DNA of 64,000 nt from Cladorrhinum sp. PSN259 (taxonomy: Eukaryota > Ascomycota > Sordariomycetes > Sordariales > Podosporaceae): NCBI GenBank assembly GCA_033725935.1, contig MU867063.1:1173694-1237693 (forward strand). The letters are read 5' to 3'. Position numbers and translations under genes: made by a program. Below the pieces are notes generated by a model that saw nothing but the letters and a program-made list of their open reading frames with translations, did not search any database and was not told the origin of the DNA. Positions 59,657 to 64,000 of the stretch are shown in pieces. Numbering within the stretch: position 1 is the stretch's first letter; every line of letters begins with the position of its first letter.

Positions 59657-62600
59657 ATGAGAGTCGCAATTCGGGAGCAGCTCGCAGCTCTGGTTGTCCT
59701 TGCTGTCCTGGTCGCACTCGCCATCGTCTCGCTCCCAACATGGATACACGTTAATGACTTTGTCATCGGCGTCGAGTCGAATGGCCTGACCTTGACTGCC
59801 TCCCTCAAAGCCGCCAGGATCTCGTCAGAGATCGAACTGATCCAAACGACATGCCTCACCATCTCGACGCGTCTTATGCTCCAGCAGGCGTTTAGAGATT
59901 TTTATGAGACCAACGACACCTCAAAATTCAAGGACGCCAAAGATGATCTCCTCAGCGCTCTGAGCAGTGCCGGTTTCTCGGGTCTGCTTCAGGCGCGATT
60001 GTATTCCAGGAATAGCACGGGCAACCCTCATGGCCTCCTGAACGTTACAGGTAATGCTGTTGACGAAAATCCCATACAGCTTCCTAGAATTGGCAGAGAC
60101 GGTCGACCAGTCATGCTTAATGACACTGAGGAAGGCTACCCACCAATGCTGTATCCCAACATCACGTACCGGGACATGGGTAGAAGAAATCCGTACGTGG
60201 ACACCCAGGCTTTCCAAGCAATACCGTTTCCCAACATCTCACTTGGGAACGGCAGTGATGGGAACGGAATCCTCCTTGGACCACTGGTAATCAACCAGAG
60301 TTTCGCCTTGGTTTCCATCACGGTGCCCGTCCGGGAAATCAACAATACCCGTTTTATCCTTGGCTACATGACACTGGTTGCTAGTGCGAAAAGTCTTGTA
60401 GATATCCAGCTCTCTAACGAAGGTCTGGGAAAGACCGGAGTGGTATTATTTGTAGGCCCAACCAACCAGTGGAATCACTTCGACGATGTATCGGTTGTCA
60501 ACCAAACTTACCAACCCGATCCGAACGAGTTTGCTAAACAGGACGTGCGATTCGTTCTTCCGCCTGTCCCTTTGGAGGGCACCAAGGACCGTCATAGTCA
60601 GCACAGCTACAGCGCTGGCACATTTGATGACGCTTTTCCGGTATCAAAATTCCCCATTGCCAATCGTGTATTCACCAAGCTGTCAGGAAATCCCAACAAT
60701 GCAGACAGCGATTTGAGCTCAACAAACGAGCAGGGTTCGTCGGTTGCTGTGGGAGCCGCACGTCCACAAACGTCTTTGGTATCTTGGGCCATCGTGATTG
60801 AGCAGGATGCGCGCGAAGCATTTGAACCGATCCGCCAGTTACGGACCATTCTTGTTGCCTGCGTTTTCGGGACTCTGGGCCTCGTTCTGCTACTCGTCTT
60901 TCCCTGCGCACATCTCAGTGTCATGCCAATCCTGAGGCTGAAGGCTGCCACCGAGAAGTCAATGTTACCGCCGGGCTACGAGAGCGATGACTCGGATACT
61001 GATGTGATGGACGAAGAGAACCCGAGTTCCGGCGGCACAACATCAGGCCGCTCATCGGAAAAGACTTTTATTGCAAAGATTCGGCGTCGTATTCGTAAGA
61101 GACGAAGGGCGAAGCTGCGACAGGGAATCTCCAACGAACCGACGAGACGGCAATTCAAGATTCCTGCGAGGGTTGACGGCCGGAAGCATTTTGTGACGGA
61201 TGAGCTAACGGAGCTCACTGACACCTTCAATGAAATGACGGACGAGCTGTTGAAACAGTACACCTCCCTCGATGAAAAAGTGGCAGAACGAACAAGAGAG
61301 CTCGAGATCAGCAAAAAGGCTGCAGAAGCAGCGAACGAGAGCAAGACGCTGTTCATTGCCAATATTTCACATGAGTTGAAGACACCTCTGAACGGAATTA
61401 TGGGAATGTGCGCGGTATGCATGGAAGAGGACGATATCGTTCGAATCAAGCAATCTTTGAAAACGCTCTACAAGTCAGGCGATCTATTGCTTCATCTACT
61501 TGAAGACTTGCTCAGCTTTTCCAAGAATCAGATTGGACAGCAGGTCTCACTCGAGGAACGAGAGTTCAGACTTGGTGATATTCGCTCGCAGATGCTGGCC
61601 ATTTTCGACAAACAGGTCAAAGAGAATAAGATTAATTTCAATGTCAGCTTTGTCGGCGCCGATTTCCTTGAAGCCAGCGCCAGCCCTGAGCGGAACAGCC
61701 TCGACTTGAAGAAGCTTCCGGCATTGGGTCCGGCTGGCATGGGTCGACTCAAAGACATGTGTCTGTGGGGTGACCAGCATCGCATCTTGCAAGTCATCAT
61801 CAACCTTGTCAGCAACAGTCTAAAGTTCACACCCGCAGGAGGCAAGGTAGATCTGAGAATACGCTGTCTTGGCGAGGCTGAACAAACACTAGTCGGTGAA
61901 CATAGCAGATCGTCTTCCTTCTCCAAAGCGACCTCCGGCCGCCAAGGACGAACTCGTCATCGTATGGGCTCTGGTTCGACAACATCAGCGAGTCCCAAGG
62001 GGCAATCTCCAGCATCTCCACCACCGCCACCAGGAGGAACAGCACTGTCCATTAACCCCGTGGATCGGAAGAGTACACCCCATATTCAAGTTAGGGAGCG
62101 TTCCCCCACACCACCACCGCCCAACGCCAAGTCATTTTTGTTTGAGTTCGAGGTCGAAGATACGGGCCCGGGAATTGCGCCCCATATGCAACAAAAGATA
62201 TTTGAGCCATTTGTGCAGGGAGATCTAGGCTTGAGTAAGAAGTTTGGCGGCACCGGCTTGGGTCTGAGTATTTGCTCTCAGTTGGCCACCATCATGGGTG
62301 GTAGCATAACACTCAGAAGCACCGTGGGTGTGGGTACAACCTTTACCATGCAGATTCCTCTGAAATATGTTAAGGATCGGTAAGTTACTGTGTAGCCTCG
62401 TCTTCGTGACATTCCTTATCACTGACTCGTTTTTGTTTTACAGGGCATCGAGTACGGCTTCAAGCAGCATCAAGTCGCGACCCGTGAGCGTGGGCTCAAT
62501 AGACTCGCGGGATAATAAACGCAACTCGTTCTCAAGGTCTGGCAGCGATCCACCACCACCACCACCCCAGCCACCAACAGTTCTCGACGCGAAACCTCGA

Positions 62601-63269
62601 TTGGTCGGTCTAAGTCAGCCTTTCTTTGCGGCCAATCCTAACCCTCGACCGACCAAAGAAGATCAGCTGGCCGCGATCGAATCTGCCATGGCCAACAAAC
62701 CATCGAGCCAGGGCAGACTTCGGGTTCTCGTAGCCGATGATAACTCTACCAACATTGAGGTCGTCAGCAGGATGTTGAAGCTTGAGGAGGTGTACGACGT
62801 CACCATTGCTAAGGACGGACAGGAAGCATATGACCTCGTCAAGGCGAACATGGAAAATAACCAACACTTCGATGTAATTTTCATGGACATTCAGATGCCA
62901 AATCTTGACGGGTTGCAGTCGACGAGGCTGATTCGAAAGATGGGGTATTCGGCGCCGATCGTGGCTCTGACTGCTTTCTCGGAGGAGAGCAACGTCAAGG
63001 AGTGCATGGAATCGGGCATGGACGAGTTCTTGAGCAAACCAATTCGAAGACCGGCATTGAAGCAGGTCTTGAAGAAATTTGCTACGATCGAGGAGGAGCC
63101 CGAGACTTCGAGTGTGGCGACGAAAAAGACGACTCCGGGTGCTACCCCTGCTCAGACGCCAGCCAAGGAGGTTACCGATCCGATGGGCGATCATTCTGCA
63201 GTGAATGGGGACATACATAAAGCAAATGGGGTCCCACCTCCTGTCACGGAAATTGCGGGAGAGACTTAG
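59657..63269 (+). CDS. SLN1: Sln1-type hybrid histidine kinase (osmosensor)
   Basis: Exons 59657-62379 and 62444-63269 encode 1182 residues. Helix 1 lies at about 9-29 (LAALVVLAVLVALAIVSLPTW). A large extracellular domain with several N-glycosylation sequons spans about 30-395, and helix 2 lies at about 398-421. A basic linker leads to a coiled-coil entry and the DHp domain with HELKTPLNGIMG, phospho-His H572. The ATPase domain has its N box (IINLVSNSLKF, near 715), G1 (DTGPGIA, near 835) and G2 (GTGLGLS, near 865). About 90 Ser/Pro-rich residues are inserted between N box and G1, with several SP/TP sites. The receiver domain (about 1000-1120) has phospho-Asp D1056 in FMDIQMPN and K1106. All catalytic residues are present. 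By analogy with yeast Sln1 it passes phosphate to a Ypd1-type HPt protein and Ssk1, controlling the HOG MAPK path at the plasma membrane. The start is ATG 59657; an earlier in-frame codon is TTG. Confidence 0.95.
62380..62443 (+). other. Intron of SLN1 gene (64 bp)
   Basis: Donor GTAAGT, branch-like CACTGACT and acceptor TTTACAG. Phase 2 splicing restores an Arg codon and joins the ATPase domain end to the Ser-rich linker before the receiver. Unspliced RNA would stop at once (CGG TAA), giving a kinase without receiver. Confidence 0.9.
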
Positions 63270-64000
63270 GAGGCTCTTTTGGCAAATGATGTCTGGTGAT
63301 ATTGATGAGTTACGGCGGGGCAACGCGATAAGCGACATTGCGGAGCGAGCGAGTTGTGTTTCGGCATTTCATCTTTTGTCTTTTTCTTAATCTTCAGGGT
63401 TGTTCCTTTTTTTTTTTTTTTCTATCTCTATTCTGAGATGGAAAGTATCTTACTTTGGCGAGGCGTCTCGGTTTGTGCACTTCAGTTATGTTTTAGCATC
63501 GGCGTTTACGATGGGTCGGTAGAGCGTTAATTTTTCTTCTTCTTTATATCAAAGGGGTGGAACATGCCACCAATACCTACCTACCTACTACACACGGGAG
63601 GATTTATTCATCTTTATAATTTTTTATTATTTCAACTTGTTTGGAAGGGAAAAGCGCTCGGCCTGCACACGCATTTGTCGGCGCAAAAGATCTGGTGTCG
63701 AGTTCCGAGTTGAAGTTTGATTGTTCTTACGGATCTGATTTACGTGGGGGATCAAAATAAGGAATCTCTGGGAGGAAAGAGGGAAAGAAGGAATGTACAT
63801 ATATATAAGCTTAGGTAATGGGGGCGGTGGATTTCGTTTGGGGGATGTTGATGAGGTCAAAGGGGATGATTTAAAGACAAGCGAATTCATTTACATCTGC
63901 AATAACCCACCCCTCTTGAAGATGTCTATTCAGTGAGAATAGCCTCGTATTGGGAGGTTTTTCTCTGAATTATCTAGACTCTGTAAAAGCCGAGTCTTGA
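63270..64000. other. 3' UTR of the kinase gene and window edge
   Basis: About 730 bp containing T-rich tracts (near 63407-63421) and the kinase 3' UTR. No further gene is supported. Confidence 0.5.

Noticed and set aside
1..64000. CRISPR, bacterial insertion sequences, riboswitches, telomere repeats, secondary-metabolite cluster
   Set aside because: None of the expected repeat arrays, transposase motifs, TTAGGG arrays or core biosynthetic enzymes are visible.

Overview
The window is nuclear DNA of a filamentous ascomycete, most likely a Sordariomycete and possibly Sordariales (inference). The support is long open coding exons, short introns of 50-121 bp with GTRNGT-type donors and CAG/TAG acceptors, wide intergenic spacers full of homopolymer and microsatellite tracts, and a gene set typical of moulds: an FlbD-type MYB regulator, a hybrid Sln1 osmosensor kinase, fungal Scc4/Mau2 and Pet127. 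I see no operons, CRISPR arrays, rRNA, convincing tRNA or transposon coding sequence.

Layout. Positions 1-13410 have no gene I can support (AT-rich start, a 135-bp tandem duplication near 1.3-1.5 kb, a low-complexity zone at 2.9-4.2 kb). The flbD/rca-1-like MYB gene (13411-14394, +) stands alone, followed by another 8.9 kb without a gene that contains a 40-base A tract. From 23.3 to 31.1 kb three minus-strand genes lie in tandem: an unrecognised coiled-coil protein, an NCBP3-like cap-binding protein with a striking K-[D/E]-LFP repeat, and an unrecognised Cys/His-motif plus coiled-coil protein. An 8.2-kb spacer separates them from PET127 (39258-42821, +). PET127 converges on a rhomboid protease gene (44026-45842, -), which diverges from a gene for a very charged, lysine/acid-rich protein (47465-48547, +). 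That gene converges on a small two-helix membrane protein (48886-49530, -). The cohesin loader Scc4/Mau2 follows (50149-53040, -), divergent from an F-box-like protein (54995-57733, +). The window closes with a Sln1-type hybrid histidine kinase (59657-63269, +).

The genes do not form a pathway or a biosynthetic cluster. They are mostly conserved housekeeping or signalling genes: mitochondrial RNA processing, cohesin loading, cap binding, intramembrane proteolysis, osmosensing and conidiation control. Introns were placed by joining frames across consensus splice sites. In every spliced gene the exon total is a multiple of three and the protein stays in frame. Starts were restricted to ATG, which shortens several open frames.

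I did not find a clear new multi-gene system. The best leads are the LFP motif array in the NCBP3-like protein, the isolation and upstream architecture of flbD, upstream reading frames before flbD, SLN1 and SCC4, a stop-free intron of frame-preserving length in the rhomboid gene, and two unrecognised conserved-looking proteins.
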